Below are positions 1-8,112 of a stretch of DNA of 64,000 bases, piece by piece. Both the position numbers and the translations under genes were made by a program. The stretch spans positions 62,001-126,000 of the forward strand of contig NZ_BJLR01000017.1 of assembly GCF_006538745.1 (NCBI RefSeq), in the 5' to 3' direction. Below the pieces are notes generated by a model. It saw nothing but the letters and a program-made list of their open reading frames with translations, did not search any database and was not told the DNA's origin. Every line of letters begins with the position of its first letter. The first letter of the stretch is position 1. This DNA comes from Cellulomonas cellasea. Its GTDB lineage: Bacteria; Actinomycetota; Actinomycetes; Actinomycetales; Cellulomonadaceae.

Positions 1-1508
1 TAGTTGCCGACGACGAGCACGGGGTTGGCCGTCGCCTTCGTGAAGGTCCCGGTGTAGGCGTCCTCGTCGCGCACCGTCCACGTCTGCTGGGCGCAGGGCG
101 CCGAGCCCCACGTCCACAGACGCCCGAAGTCCGGTGCCCGCTGGTCCGCGCGGTCGGCGTGCTCGGGCCACGACCGGGCGTAGACCGGGTTGCGGCTGTC
201 CGTGCAGAGCACCGAGAGGAACGCCTCCGGCGAGTTGTCGTACGGGAACGCGAAGCCCAGAGCCGCCCGCTGCTCGGCCTCCGTCGTCCCCGCCGCCGCC
301 GCCCGCTCCTGCTGCGTGCGGTACTTCTCGAGCAGCCCGTGGCGTGCGGCGTCCTGCTTCTCGGCCGCCTCGGTGCCTGGCTCCGCGGGCTCCTGCAGCA
401 GCTCCCACACGAACGTCAGGTCCATGTCGACCCACTCCGCTCCGATCGGCGCGTACAGGTCGCCGAGCAGGAACGAGACGAGGATCGGGTACGTGAGCGT
501 CAGGTAGACCTCGCCCGTCTCCGGGTCGACGAGGTCGAGCGGCTCCTCGCGCAGCGTGGCCTTGATCTCCGCGTACAGGTCCTGCGGGTCGCCGTACCCG
601 GCCAGCCGGCAGAACTCCGGCCCCGCCTTCTCGCAGCGCAGCAGGATCTCGTCGAGCGCCGCCGCGGCACCCTCGCCCGAGCGGATCCGGGTCGTCACCG
701 GGGTGTTCTGCGTCGCGCGGCTGCCCTGCCAGCCCGTCGGGTCGAGGACGCCGTCGATCGCGACGGCGCGGACCCGGCTCGGGAACATGTTGGCGTACAC
801 GTTGCCGAGGTAGCTGCCGTAGGAGAAGCCCAGGTAGGTGAGCTGGGTGTCGCCGACCATGCGGCGCAGCACGTCCATGTCGCGGGCCACCTCGGCCGTC
901 GACATCGAGCCGGACAGCGGCCGGCCCGCCGTCGAGCACGCCTGGCCGGTCCGCTCCGCCGCCGCGACGTACGCCGCCTCCTCGTCGTCCGTGACGGGGA
1001 ACGGGACGTCGGAGCCCTCGAGGTCGGCGGCCTGCTCGCCCATGTTCTCCCAGCAGCGGACGTTGTCGCTGAAGTTGGTCCCCCGCGGGTCCATGCCGAT
1101 GATGTCGAACTTCTCGAGCACCTCGGGGCCGAGGAACAGGGCCGCCTGCGCGGCGATGCCCACCCCCGAGCCGCCCGGGCCGCCGGGGTTGAGGAAGAGC
1201 GAGCCGAGCTTGTTCGCCTGGTCGGTCGCCGGGTGCCGCAGGACCGCGACGGCCGTCGTCGCGCCCTTCGGCTGGTCGTAGTCGAGCGGGAGGTCCACGG
1301 TCGTGCACTCGTTGCCCTCACCGAACGCCGGGCTGCAGTCGAACCAGCGCGGGGTGGGCGTGGGGACGCGGTCGACGCGCTGCGCCTCGACGTCCCCGAT
1401 CGGTGCGCGTGCGGAGGCCTGGGCCGCGGAGGCGCCGGTGGCGGCGGTGCCGACCAGCGCGAGAGCGGTCAGGACGGAGACGAGACTGGACGTGCGTGGT
1501 CGGTTCAT
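1..1508 (-). CDS. Secreted tripeptidyl-aminopeptidase-like alpha/beta hydrolase (3' end beyond window)
   Basis: The ATG at 1508-1506 opens a reading frame that runs off the left edge, so the C-terminus is missing (about 502 residues visible). A signal peptide of about 28 residues ends near an Ala-rich stretch. The alpha/beta-hydrolase core follows, with an oxyanion-type HG-like segment (NPGGPGGSG) and the nucleophile elbow GFSYG, Ser229. This arrangement and the C-terminal TAP-like region (LCTDSRNPV onward) are typical of the S33 tripeptidyl-aminopeptidases secreted by Streptomyces, which remove tripeptides from protein N-termini. The catalytic Asp and His lie near or beyond the edge and cannot all be checked. 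It stands alone, divergent from the next gene. Confidence 0.9.
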   Translation of the reverse strand, partial: MNRPRTSSLVSVLTALALVGTAATGASAAQASARAPIGDVEAQRVDRVPTPTPRWFDCSPAFGEGNECTTVDLPLDYDQPKGATTAVAVLRHPATDQANKLGSLFLNPGGPGGSGVGIAAQAALFLGPEVLEKFDIIGMDPRGTNFSDNVRCWENMGEQAADLEGSDVPFPVTDDEEAAYVAAAERTGQACSTAGRPLSGSMSTAEVARDMDVLRRMVGDTQLTYLGFSYGSYLGNVYANMFPSRVRAVAIDGVLDPTGWQGSRATQNTPVTTRIRSGEGAAAALDEILLRCEKAGPEFCRLAGYGDPQDLYAEIKATLREEPLDLVDPETGEVYLTLTYPILVSFLLGDLYAPIGAEWVDMDLTFVWELLQEPAEPGTEAAEKQDAARHGLLEKYRTQQERAAAAGTTEAEQRAALGFAFPYDNSPEAFLSVLCTDSRNPVYARSWPEHADRADQRAPDFGRLWTWGSAPCAQQTWTVRDEDAYTGTFTKATANPVLVVGN

Positions 1509-1744
1509 CGAGCCCCCTGGGACGTGCCACGCGGTCGGCGCCCCCCTGGCGCCGGCTCGCGGCTGGCATGCGCGCCACCTTCCCGGTGTCCGGTCTGCAC
1601 CGTCAAGGCCGGGCACAGGTTCTCCACACGCCGTGCAAAGCACCGCCGCGCCGGGGGTGGGTGACGCGCCGCCTGCACGGTGCGAGAGTGGCTGCGACGA
1701 CCGCCCGCGTGCCCGACGACGGGGCACCGACCGGAGGAGAGCCC

Positions 1745-2212
1745 GTGGCCCGACGCATCGCCACCGCCGACCGAGTGAGCCGCGACGAGCTGCTCGCGTT
1801 CCTGCGCCCGCGCCACCACGCCGTGCTGCTCACCCGCCGCAGGTCCGGCGCGCCGCAGCTCTCGCCCGTGACGTGCGGGGTCGACGACTCCGGGTGCCTC
1901 GTCGTCTCGACGTACCCGGACCGCGCCAAGGCGGTCAACGTCCGGCGGGACGCCCAGGTCAGCGCGTGCGTGATGTCGGACGACTTCGACGGGCCGTGGG
2001 TCCAGGTCGACGGGACCGCCGAGGTGATCGACCCGCCCGCCTCGGTCGAGCCGCTCGTCGAGTACTACCGCAACATCGCCGGCGAGCACCCCGACTGGGC
2101 CGAGTACCGGCAGGCGATGCTCGACCAGGGCAAGTCGCTGATCCGGCTGCACATCGAGAGCTGGGGTCCCGTCGCGACCGGCGGGTTCCCGGCGCGGCTC
2201 GCGGACGGCTGA
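1745..2212 (+). CDS. PPOX-class (F420/FMN-dependent) oxidoreductase
   Basis: A 155-residue protein with the split-barrel fold of the pyridoxamine-5'-phosphate-oxidase-like family. The N-terminal segment FLRPRHHAVLLTRR-GAPQLSPV and the later DRAKAVNVRRD motif match the Rv1155-type 'PPOX class F420-dependent' branch. Members bind a flavin or F420 at the dimer interface and reduce small substrates; the substrate here cannot be read from sequence. The GTG start is chosen because GGAGGA lies 6-7 nt upstream, although the frame stays open further 5'. It is a single gene. Confidence 0.85.
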   Translation: MARRIATADRVSRDELLAFLRPRHHAVLLTRRRSGAPQLSPVTCGVDDSGCLVVSTYPDRAKAVNVRRDAQVSACVMSDDFDGPWVQVDGTAEVIDPPASVEPLVEYYRNIAGEHPDWAEYRQAMLDQGKSLIRLHIESWGPVATGGFPARLADG

Positions 2213-2270
2213 GCACCGTTCACCCGGACGGCGCAGTGCCCGGTCGCTGCGATTGCGCCCGCGTGGGGGC

Positions 2271-2285
2271 CGCTCCTACGTTCGA
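2271..2285 (+). promoter_or_regulatory. 15-bp element CGCTCCTACGTTCGA, also found before the ABC operon
   Basis: The identical 15-mer occurs at 33336-33350. Both copies lie a short way upstream of a start codon (45 nt here, 24 nt there) and contain TACGTT, a good actinobacterial -10 hexamer. I see no clear -35 at the usual distance. It is probably a shared promoter core, possibly for an alternative sigma factor or an activator-dependent promoter. Confidence 0.45.
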
Positions 2286-2330
2286 GGGGCGCGTCGTCGG
2301 AGACGTGCGGACCGTAGGGGGGTCGTGGCG

Positions 2331-3587
2331 ATGAGCGCGGACCGCTGGGCAGCGAGAGCGGGGACGTGGCTCGCCCGCGGCCTGCTCGCGGGTGCCGGCG
2401 CCGTGCTGGTCGGTGCGGTCCTCGCGGGACCGGCGCACGCGGCGGGGTCACCGGCCGCGCCGCACGCCACGGGGGCCGACGAGGCGCTGGGTGCCGTCGT
2501 GGGCGGGCTGGCCGGCTCCGTGGGGGCCGTGCTGGAGCCCGTCACCGCGGCCGTGCTCGCGCCGGTCACCAAGGCGGTGCTCGTCCCGGTCGTCGAGGTC
2601 GTGGCCGCGCCCGTCGCGCCCGTCGCTCCTGTCGTGGAGGCGGTGACCGAGCCGGTCGCGCCTGTCGTGGAGGCGGCGCTCGAGCCGGTCACTCCCGTCG
2701 TGCGGGCGGTCACCGAGCCGGTCGCTCCCGTCGTGGAGGCGCTCGCCGAGCCCGTCGCCCACGTGGCTGCGCCCGTCGCGCAGGCCGTGGCGCCGGTCGT
2801 GGGCGGCGTCGCGCAGCCGGTCGTCCCCGTCGTCGAGCGCGTCGTGGCCGTCGCCGCGCCGCTCGTTCAGCCGGTGTCCGGCGCGGTCGACGGGCTCCTG
2901 CCCGCGCTCGCGCCGGTGATCGCGCCGGTCGACGAGCTGCTCGGTGGGGTCGTCGGTGGGGTCGCGGCGCCGCTGCGGCCCGTGCTCGACGGCGTCGTCG
3001 CGCCGGTCGTCGCGCCGCTGACGCCCGTCGTCCGCGCGGTCGAGCCGCTCGTGCCCGGCCTCCCGCTCGTGCCGGCGGTGCTCGAGCCGCTGGTGCCGGG
3101 TGTCGACCTGCCGGGTGTCGACCTGCCGGACGTCGACCCGCCGGATCTCGTGCCGCCGCTCGCGGTGCTGCCCGGAGCGTCCGTGCCGGGTGCGGACGGC
3201 CCGGCCGTCGCCGCGTCCACCCTCCCGGCGACCGGCGCTCCGGGGCCGGACAGGGCCCGGGACTCCGCCCGTGCACTCCCGCGCGTCGCGGGCCTCGGCT
3301 CGGCCGGCGACCGCACGGACGACTCGGCCGGTGCCCTCGCGCCCGCGACCCCGCTCCCGGCGACGGGCGTCCCGCACGCCCCCGGCGTCCCCGGCGCGCC
3401 CCCGGCCCCCGCGCTGCCGACCCACGGCGGCGGAACGTCCGGCGGCGCCACCCCGCGCGCGGGCACCGACGCCGCGCTCCCGTCCTTCGCCGTGCCCGGC
3501 GGGCTGCGGCTCCTCGTGACCCTCGCCGGAACGGACCTCGGCTGCCCCGGCGGCCCCGCGACGGACATCCCGCACACCCCTGCCTGA
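2331..3587 (+). CDS. Secreted Val/Pro-rich repeat protein
   Basis: A 418-residue protein of unknown function. The ATG is chosen over a GTG 6 nt upstream because the G-rich ribosome site is 8 nt from the ATG. A signal peptide (LLAGAGAVLVGAVLAGPAHA) is followed by roughly 230 residues of imperfect 11-13-residue repeats built on PVAPVVEAVTEPV, then VDLPGVDLP-type turns and a Pro/Ala/Gly-rich tail. Two LPATG pentapeptides occur in the tail, but no membrane segment follows either, so ordinary sortase anchoring is not supported. The pattern suggests an extended, non-globular surface or matrix protein. It is followed 79 nt later by another secreted repeat protein. Confidence 0.7.
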   Translation: MSADRWAARAGTWLARGLLAGAGAVLVGAVLAGPAHAAGSPAAPHATGADEALGAVVGGLAGSVGAVLEPVTAAVLAPVTKAVLVPVVEVVAAPVAPVAPVVEAVTEPVAPVVEAALEPVTPVVRAVTEPVAPVVEALAEPVAHVAAPVAQAVAPVVGGVAQPVVPVVERVVAVAAPLVQPVSGAVDGLLPALAPVIAPVDELLGGVVGGVAAPLRPVLDGVVAPVVAPLTPVVRAVEPLVPGLPLVPAVLEPLVPGVDLPGVDLPDVDPPDLVPPLAVLPGASVPGADGPAVAASTLPATGAPGPDRARDSARALPRVAGLGSAGDRTDDSAGALAPATPLPATGVPHAPGVPGAPPAPALPTHGGGTSGGATPRAGTDAALPSFAVPGGLRLLVTLAGTDLGCPGGPATDIPHTPA

Positions 3588-3666
3588 CCGGACCGCGTCG
3601 TCCTCGTGGCGACACGCATCCTCGCGCCCCGCAGCGGGCGTTCCGGTCTCGGCAAGGAGAACACCC

Positions 3667-5094
3667 ATGCACACGTACGTCCATCGAGCGCTGCAGACAG
3701 CGCTCGTGAGTGGTGGCCTGCTGGCCGCCGGGGCCGCAGCGGCCCACGCCACGCCCCCCGATGGGGCTCTCGGGGTCGACGTCGTCGTCGGCTCCACCGC
3801 AGAACCCCTCGCCGGGCTGAGCCTCGAGCTCGGCGGCGACCCGACGGCCGGCGGCGGTGCCGGTGACGGGTCGCTCGTCTCGCCTCCCGTGTCCGTCCCG
3901 GTCGACGTCTCGGGCGTCGCGGTCGCCGTGCTGGGGGACGCGACGGTCGCGTCCGCGCCGTCGGACGGGGGTGGGCCGGCCCCGTCCGCACCTGAGCCGG
4001 CGCCGGCCGCGCCGACACCGTCGTCGGAGGGTGCGCTGGTGTCCGCTCCCGTCGAGGTGCCGGTCGATGTCTCGGGCGTCGCGGTCGCCGTGCTGGGGGA
4101 CGCGACGGTCGCGTCCGCGCCGTCGGACGGGGGCACGTCGACCCCGTCCGCGCCGGGGCCGGCGCCGGTCGCGCAGACAGCGTCGGAGGGGACGCTCGTG
4201 TCCGCCCCCGTCGAGGTCCCGGTCGACGTCTCGGACGTGGCCGTGGGTGTTCTCGGTGACGCCACTGTGGTGAGGTCCGGGTCGTCCGCGGAGCCGGCGG
4301 CGGGTTCCGGCTCCGGTGAGGCGGACACGTCCGGGGTGGGGGAGCAGGCGGTCGTGTCGGCGCCCGTGACCGTGCCCGTCGAGGTCTCCGGTGTCGCGCT
4401 CGGCGTGCTCGGTGACGCGGACGTCGTCCAGGGGCCGGGCTCCGGCGGCGGGACGAGCGAGAGGCTCGACCCGGACGGCTCGGGCGTCACGGACGGGGGC
4501 GACGGGTCGCTGCTCGACGCACCGGTCACCGCGCCGGTGACCGTGTCGGGCGTCGCGCTCGGCGTCGTCGGGGACGCGACGGTGGCCCGCGGGACGGAGG
4601 GCGCCGGCGGTGGGTCCGGGGCTCACCCCGGCACGCCCGGCACGCCGGGCACGCCCCGTGCACCGGTCGGCGCCTCGGGTCCTGGCGTCCCGGCCCCCGG
4701 GGTCGTCACCCCGGTCGACGGCGTGCTCGGCGCGGGCGAGGAGGCGCAGGCCGGACCCGCGGCGGGTCTCGGCTCGGCGGGGGGTCTCGGCGCCTCGGCA
4801 GGCGCGGCCGCCGGCGGTGACCTCGTCGCGGTCCGGGCGCACGGGATGACTGCGGCGCTGGTCGGGGCCGGCGACGGGCTGCGCTCGACCACGGCGCTCG
4901 CGGCCGGTGCTGCCGCGGCGCAGCCCGTCCCGGTGCTCGCGGCGACGGGCGGCGAGCTCTGGCTCGTGCCGGTCGCGCTGCTGCTCGTGGTCGGCGGTGT
5001 CTGGCTCCGGGGTCGCGCGAGCCGGGCCGCGGCCCACCACCCCGGCCGGGTCTCGTTCGTCCCGCACCAGCGGGGCGCGTCCGACAGGTCCTGA
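3667..5094 (+). CDS. Surface protein with five cysteine-free chaplin-like repeats and LAATG wall-anchor-like tail
   Basis: A 475-residue protein with an AAGGAG site 7 nt before the ATG. After a signal peptide ending near AHA come five repeats of about 26 residues starting near residues 69, 123, 176, 228 and 281, a strikingly even spacing of 52-54. The core is APVEVPVDVSGVAVAVLGDA. It resembles the chaplin core PVNVCGNSVxVxG, with Ser in place of the first Cys. Linkers are Ser/Gly/Ala/Pro rich. The C-terminus has LAATG, a hydrophobic segment and a basic tail, a plausible sortase signal. Function unknown; an amphipathic or self-assembling surface layer is an inference. Confidence 0.75.
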   Translation: MHTYVHRALQTALVSGGLLAAGAAAAHATPPDGALGVDVVVGSTAEPLAGLSLELGGDPTAGGGAGDGSLVSPPVSVPVDVSGVAVAVLGDATVASAPSDGGGPAPSAPEPAPAAPTPSSEGALVSAPVEVPVDVSGVAVAVLGDATVASAPSDGGTSTPSAPGPAPVAQTASEGTLVSAPVEVPVDVSDVAVGVLGDATVVRSGSSAEPAAGSGSGEADTSGVGEQAVVSAPVTVPVEVSGVALGVLGDADVVQGPGSGGGTSERLDPDGSGVTDGGDGSLLDAPVTAPVTVSGVALGVVGDATVARGTEGAGGGSGAHPGTPGTPGTPRAPVGASGPGVPAPGVVTPVDGVLGAGEEAQAGPAAGLGSAGGLGASAGAAAGGDLVAVRAHGMTAALVGAGDGLRSTTALAAGAAAAQPVPVLAATGGELWLVPVALLLVVGGVWLRGRASRAAAHHPGRVSFVPHQRGASDRS

Positions 5095-5105
5095 CGCCGG
5101 TCGTT

Positions 5106-5137
5106 GCGGGGCGGCCGGGAGCCACCGGCCGCCCCGC
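5106..5137 (+). terminator. Hairpin terminator after the repeat-protein genes
   Basis: A perfect 13-bp stem (GCGGGGCGGCCGG and its complement) with a 6-nt loop lies 12 nt after the stop codon. There is no U-tract, as is common in high-GC actinobacteria. Confidence 0.65.
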
Positions 5138-5207
5138 CACGGTGCGCTCTCGTGCGGTCCTGACCGCTCCTCGGGCGGAGGTGCCCGATGCGGCGCACGA
5201 TGGCGTC

Positions 5208-5354
5208 ATGAGCGAGAACACGAGCAGCGACGCGAGCACCCCGACCAGTGACGTCCCCAACCCGGAGACGGGCGTGGGGATCGGAGCCGGCGAGCCGTCC
5301 GGCTTCGAGCCCGAGGAGGACCCCGAGTCGGTCCCGGACGACGCCCAGGACTGA
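5208..5354 (+). CDS. Very small acidic hypothetical protein (48 aa)
   Basis: A 48-residue protein, Ser/Thr-rich then strongly acidic (EPEEDPESVPDDAQD), with no membrane segment. There is no ribosome site, but CACGAT ends 6 nt before the ATG, matching the leaderless pattern seen at other genes in this window. It is probably intrinsically disordered. I do not recognise a family. Confidence 0.5.
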   Translation: MSENTSSDASTPTSDVPNPETGVGIGAGEPSGFEPEEDPESVPDDAQD

Positions 5355-5375
5355 CCCGCCGGCAGCACGGGACGC

Positions 5376-5401
5376 GGCGCACCCCACGTCCGGGGTGTGC
5401 C
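5376..5401. terminator. Bidirectional hairpin between convergent genes
   Basis: A 10-bp stem with one wobble pair (GGCGCACCCC against GGGGTGTGCC) and a 6-nt loop. It lies between the stops of the small acidic protein gene and the radical SAM gene and may serve both. Confidence 0.45.
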
Positions 5402-5414
5402 GTCGCCCCGACGG

Positions 5415-6485
5415 TCAGAACAGCGTGAGCTGCCCGCCGAGGTCCTGCGGCGCCTCGACCGGCCCGCCGCGTGGTGTCGGGAGCGCCCCGGGCGGGAACC
5501 CCTCGACGCCCGGACCGAGACCGGGCTGACGTTCGGCCGCGCCGACGAAGCCGTGTCGTCGCCGCAGCGGGGCGACGCGCTCGCGCAGCCACTGCCGGTA
5601 GTCGTCGGGCACGTAGGCGCCGCGCCCGTAGAGCCCGCGGTAACGCGGGACCAGGTGCGGGTGCTCCTGCGCGAGCCACTGCAGGAACCACGGCTTGACC
5701 GACCCGCGCAGGTGCAGCGGCATGACCGTCACGCCGCTCGCGCCGACCTTCGCGAGCTCGCCGAGCAGCGCGTCGAGGTGCTCCTCGGAGTCGGTGAGCC
5801 ACGGCAGGACCGGCGCGACGAGGACGCCGCACGTGAGCCCGGCGTCGCGCACCGCGCGCACGAGGTCGAGGCGCGCTCGCGGTCCGGGCGTGCCGGGCTC
5901 GAGCGCGTGCTGCAGGGCCGGGTCGAGCACGGCGAGCGACACGGCGACACCGATCGGCACGTCGTGTGCGGCGGCGGTGAGCTGTGGGAGGTCGCGCTTG
6001 AGCAGCGGGCCCTTCGTCAGGATCGACAGCGGCGTGCCCGAGCCGGCGAGCGCGCCGATGATGCCCGGCATGAGCGAGTACCGGCCCTCGGCGCGCTGGT
6101 AGGGGTCGGTGTTGGTGCCGAGCGCGACGTGCTCGCGGCGCCAGGACTTCCGGGCGAGCTCGGCGCGCAGCACCTCGACGACGTTGGTCTTCACGACGAT
6201 CTGCGTCTCGAAGTCCCGGCCGGCGTCGAGGTCGAGGTACTCGTGCGTCGGGCGCGCGAAGCAGTACGTGCACGCGTGCAGGCAGCCGCGCATCGGGTTG
6301 ACGGTCCACCGGAACGGCATGCGCGAGGCCTCGGGGACCCGGTTGAGCGCACTCTTGGCGGCGACCTCGTGGAACGTCACGCCGCGGAAGTCGGGCGTCT
6401 GGACGCTGCGGACGAGCCCCGCGAGCGAGAGCCCAGGCAGGGCGGCGCCGTCGTCCTGGTCGAGCCGCTGGCCTTCCCACCGCAT
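5415..6485 (-). CDS. Radical SAM protein, Rv2578c family, SOS-regulated
   Basis: A 356-residue protein beginning MRWEGQRL, the usual N-terminus of the Rv2578c family. The radical SAM cluster motif CLHACTYC gives Cys68, Cys72 and Cys75, ligands of the [4Fe-4S] cluster that cleaves S-adenosylmethionine. The family also resembles SplB-like photoproduct lyases in this region. The reaction is not known. There is no Shine-Dalgarno; TCGAAT lies 6 nt before the ATG and overlaps a near-perfect LexA box, so the message is probably leaderless and repressed by LexA. Rv2578c is a known LexA-regulon member in M. tuberculosis, which supports a role after DNA damage. Confidence 0.88.
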   Translation of the reverse strand: MRWEGQRLDQDDGAALPGLSLAGLVRSVQTPDFRGVTFHEVAAKSALNRVPEASRMPFRWTVNPMRGCLHACTYCFARPTHEYLDLDAGRDFETQIVVKTNVVEVLRAELARKSWRREHVALGTNTDPYQRAEGRYSLMPGIIGALAGSGTPLSILTKGPLLKRDLPQLTAAAHDVPIGVAVSLAVLDPALQHALEPGTPGPRARLDLVRAVRDAGLTCGVLVAPVLPWLTDSEEHLDALLGELAKVGASGVTVMPLHLRGSVKPWFLQWLAQEHPHLVPRYRGLYGRGAYVPDDYRQWLRERVAPLRRRHGFVGAAERQPGLGPGVEGFPPGALPTPRGGPVEAPQDLGGQLTLF

Positions 6486-6493
6486 ACCGTCAT

Positions 6494-6509
6494 TCGAACA
6501 CATGTTCGC
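6494..6509 (-). promoter_or_regulatory. LexA (SOS) box TCGAACACATGTTCGC
   Basis: It matches the Gram-positive/actinobacterial SOS box TCGAAC-N4-GTTCGA at 11 of 12 fixed positions. It sits 8 nt upstream of the radical SAM start and overlaps the presumed -10, so bound LexA would block RNA polymerase. Confidence 0.8.
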
Positions 6510-6723
6510 CTGCGTTTCCAGCATGTGCTGCCCCGAGGCCGGCGGCCTCGTGACCGGCGCGCGGCTCTCGCGTGCGCGGCGCTCATCCGCCCGCCGGGAA
6601 CCGGCCCCGCCCGGCGCGCGTTGTGCAGGGGACCTGCCGCCCACCCGAGAGAGCCATGGACACCGACAGTACGAACCCCCGCACGTCGCGCCACGAGGAG
6701 CCGACGAGGGGGTGCAGGTCCTG

Positions 6724-8112
6724 ATGTGGGTGCTCACGCTGCTGCTCGGCGTGCTCGTCGTGCTGGCGATCACCGCGGTGACGGGCTACTTCGTGGCCCA
6801 GGAGTTCGCGTACATGGCCGTGGACCGCTCGCGCCTGAGCTCGCGCGCCGGTGGCGGTGACGTCGCGGCGCAGCGTGCGCTGGCGGTGACCCGGCGCACG
6901 TCCTTCATGCTGTCCGGCGCGCAGCTCGGCATCACGGTCACGGGGCTCCTCGTCGGGTACGTCGCCGAGCCCCTGATCGGGGAGTCCCTGGGCGAGGCGC
7001 TCGGCGGCGTCGGGGTCCCCACCGGCGTGGGGATCGCGGTCGGCACGGTCCTCGCGCTGCTGTTCTCGACGCTCGTGCAGATGATCGTCGGCGAGCTCTT
7101 CCCGAAGAACCTCGCGATCGCCCGCCCCGAGCCGGTGGCCCTGTGGCTGGCCCGCTCGACCACGGTCTACCTGGCGGTGTTCGGGTGGCTGATCCGGGTG
7201 TTCGACGCCGCGTCGAACCTCCTGCTGCGCGCGCTGCGGATCGAGCCGGTGCACGACGTCGAGCACTCCGCGACCGTGCGGGACCTCGAGCACATCGTCG
7301 AGGACTCGCGCGACAGCGGGGACCTCCCGGCGGAGCTGTCGGTGCTCCTGGACCGGATCATCGACTTCCCGCGCCGCGACGTCGAGCACGCGATGATCCC
7401 CCGTGCCCACGTCGACGTCGTCGACGCCGGCGAGACGCTGGCGGAGGTCCGGGCCCGGATGGCCACGGGTCACTCGCGGTACCCCGTGCTGACCGACGAC
7501 GAGCAGGTCGTCGGCGTCGTCCACCTCGATGACGTGCTCGCGGGCGCCGAGGGCGACCGCACGCCCGCCGCGACGTTTATGCGGTCACCGCTCGTGCTCG
7601 CGGCGTCGATGACGCTCCCCGACGCCCTGCGCGAGCTGACCCGGTCGCGGAACCGGATGGCGTGCGTGATCGACGAGTACGGGGGCTTCGCCGGCGTGCT
7701 GACCCTCGAGGACCTGGCCGAGGAGCTCGTCGGGGAGATCACCGACGAGCACGACCCCGCCACCCCGACCCTCGCGCCGGTCGCGGACGACGGGATCTGG
7801 GTCATGGCGGGCGACGTGCACATCGATGAGGTCGAGCGCGCCGTCGGGCACGACCTGCCGCGCGACGGGTACGAGACCATCGCGGGCCTGGTCATCGCGC
7901 AGCACGGCTCGCTGCCCGCGACCGGGGACGTGGTGGATGTCGAGCTGCCCCCGGACCCCGCCGACCTCGCCCATGCCGACGAGCCCGCCCCGGTGTGGAT
8001 GCGGGTGGAGGTGCTCGAGGTCGAGCGGCACGTGCCGGCCCTCGTGCGCGTCACCGTCCCCGCCGAACCCCCCGCGTCGACGGATGCCCACGCCGAGGAG
8101 TCCCACCGATGA
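6724..8112 (+). CDS. CNNM/HlyC-CorC family membrane protein with CBS pair (first of two)
   Basis: A 462-residue protein. The N-terminal CNNM domain (about residues 1-190) has four hydrophobic segments and the conserved GxxPK-type sequence GELFPKN. A CBS pair follows (about 210-330), then a CorC_HlyC domain (about 350-435). Such proteins are linked to Mg2+/Co2+ efflux and membrane integrity; 'hemolysin' is a historical name. An in-frame GTG 12 nt upstream is an alternative start. The ATGA overlap with the next gene shows translational coupling, and the two paralogues probably act as a heterodimer. Confidence 0.88.
   Translation: MWVLTLLLGVLVVLAITAVTGYFVAQEFAYMAVDRSRLSSRAGGGDVAAQRALAVTRRTSFMLSGAQLGITVTGLLVGYVAEPLIGESLGEALGGVGVPTGVGIAVGTVLALLFSTLVQMIVGELFPKNLAIARPEPVALWLARSTTVYLAVFGWLIRVFDAASNLLLRALRIEPVHDVEHSATVRDLEHIVEDSRDSGDLPAELSVLLDRIIDFPRRDVEHAMIPRAHVDVVDAGETLAEVRARMATGHSRYPVLTDDEQVVGVVHLDDVLAGAEGDRTPAATFMRSPLVLAASMTLPDALRELTRSRNRMACVIDEYGGFAGVLTLEDLAEELVGEITDEHDPATPTLAPVADDGIWVMAGDVHIDEVERAVGHDLPRDGYETIAGLVIAQHGSLPATGDVVDVELPPDPADLAHADEPAPVWMRVEVLEVERHVPALVRVTVPAEPPASTDAHAEESHR

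Noticed and set aside
3200-3380. Sortase anchoring of the Val/Pro-rich protein through its LPATG motifs
   Set aside because: Neither LPATG is followed by a hydrophobic helix and basic tail, and both lie far from the C-terminus.
2448-5067. Long minus-strand frames with Thr/Ser/Pro- or Arg-rich repeats
   Set aside because: They are shadows of the two plus-strand repeat-protein genes, which have signal peptides and good ribosome sites.
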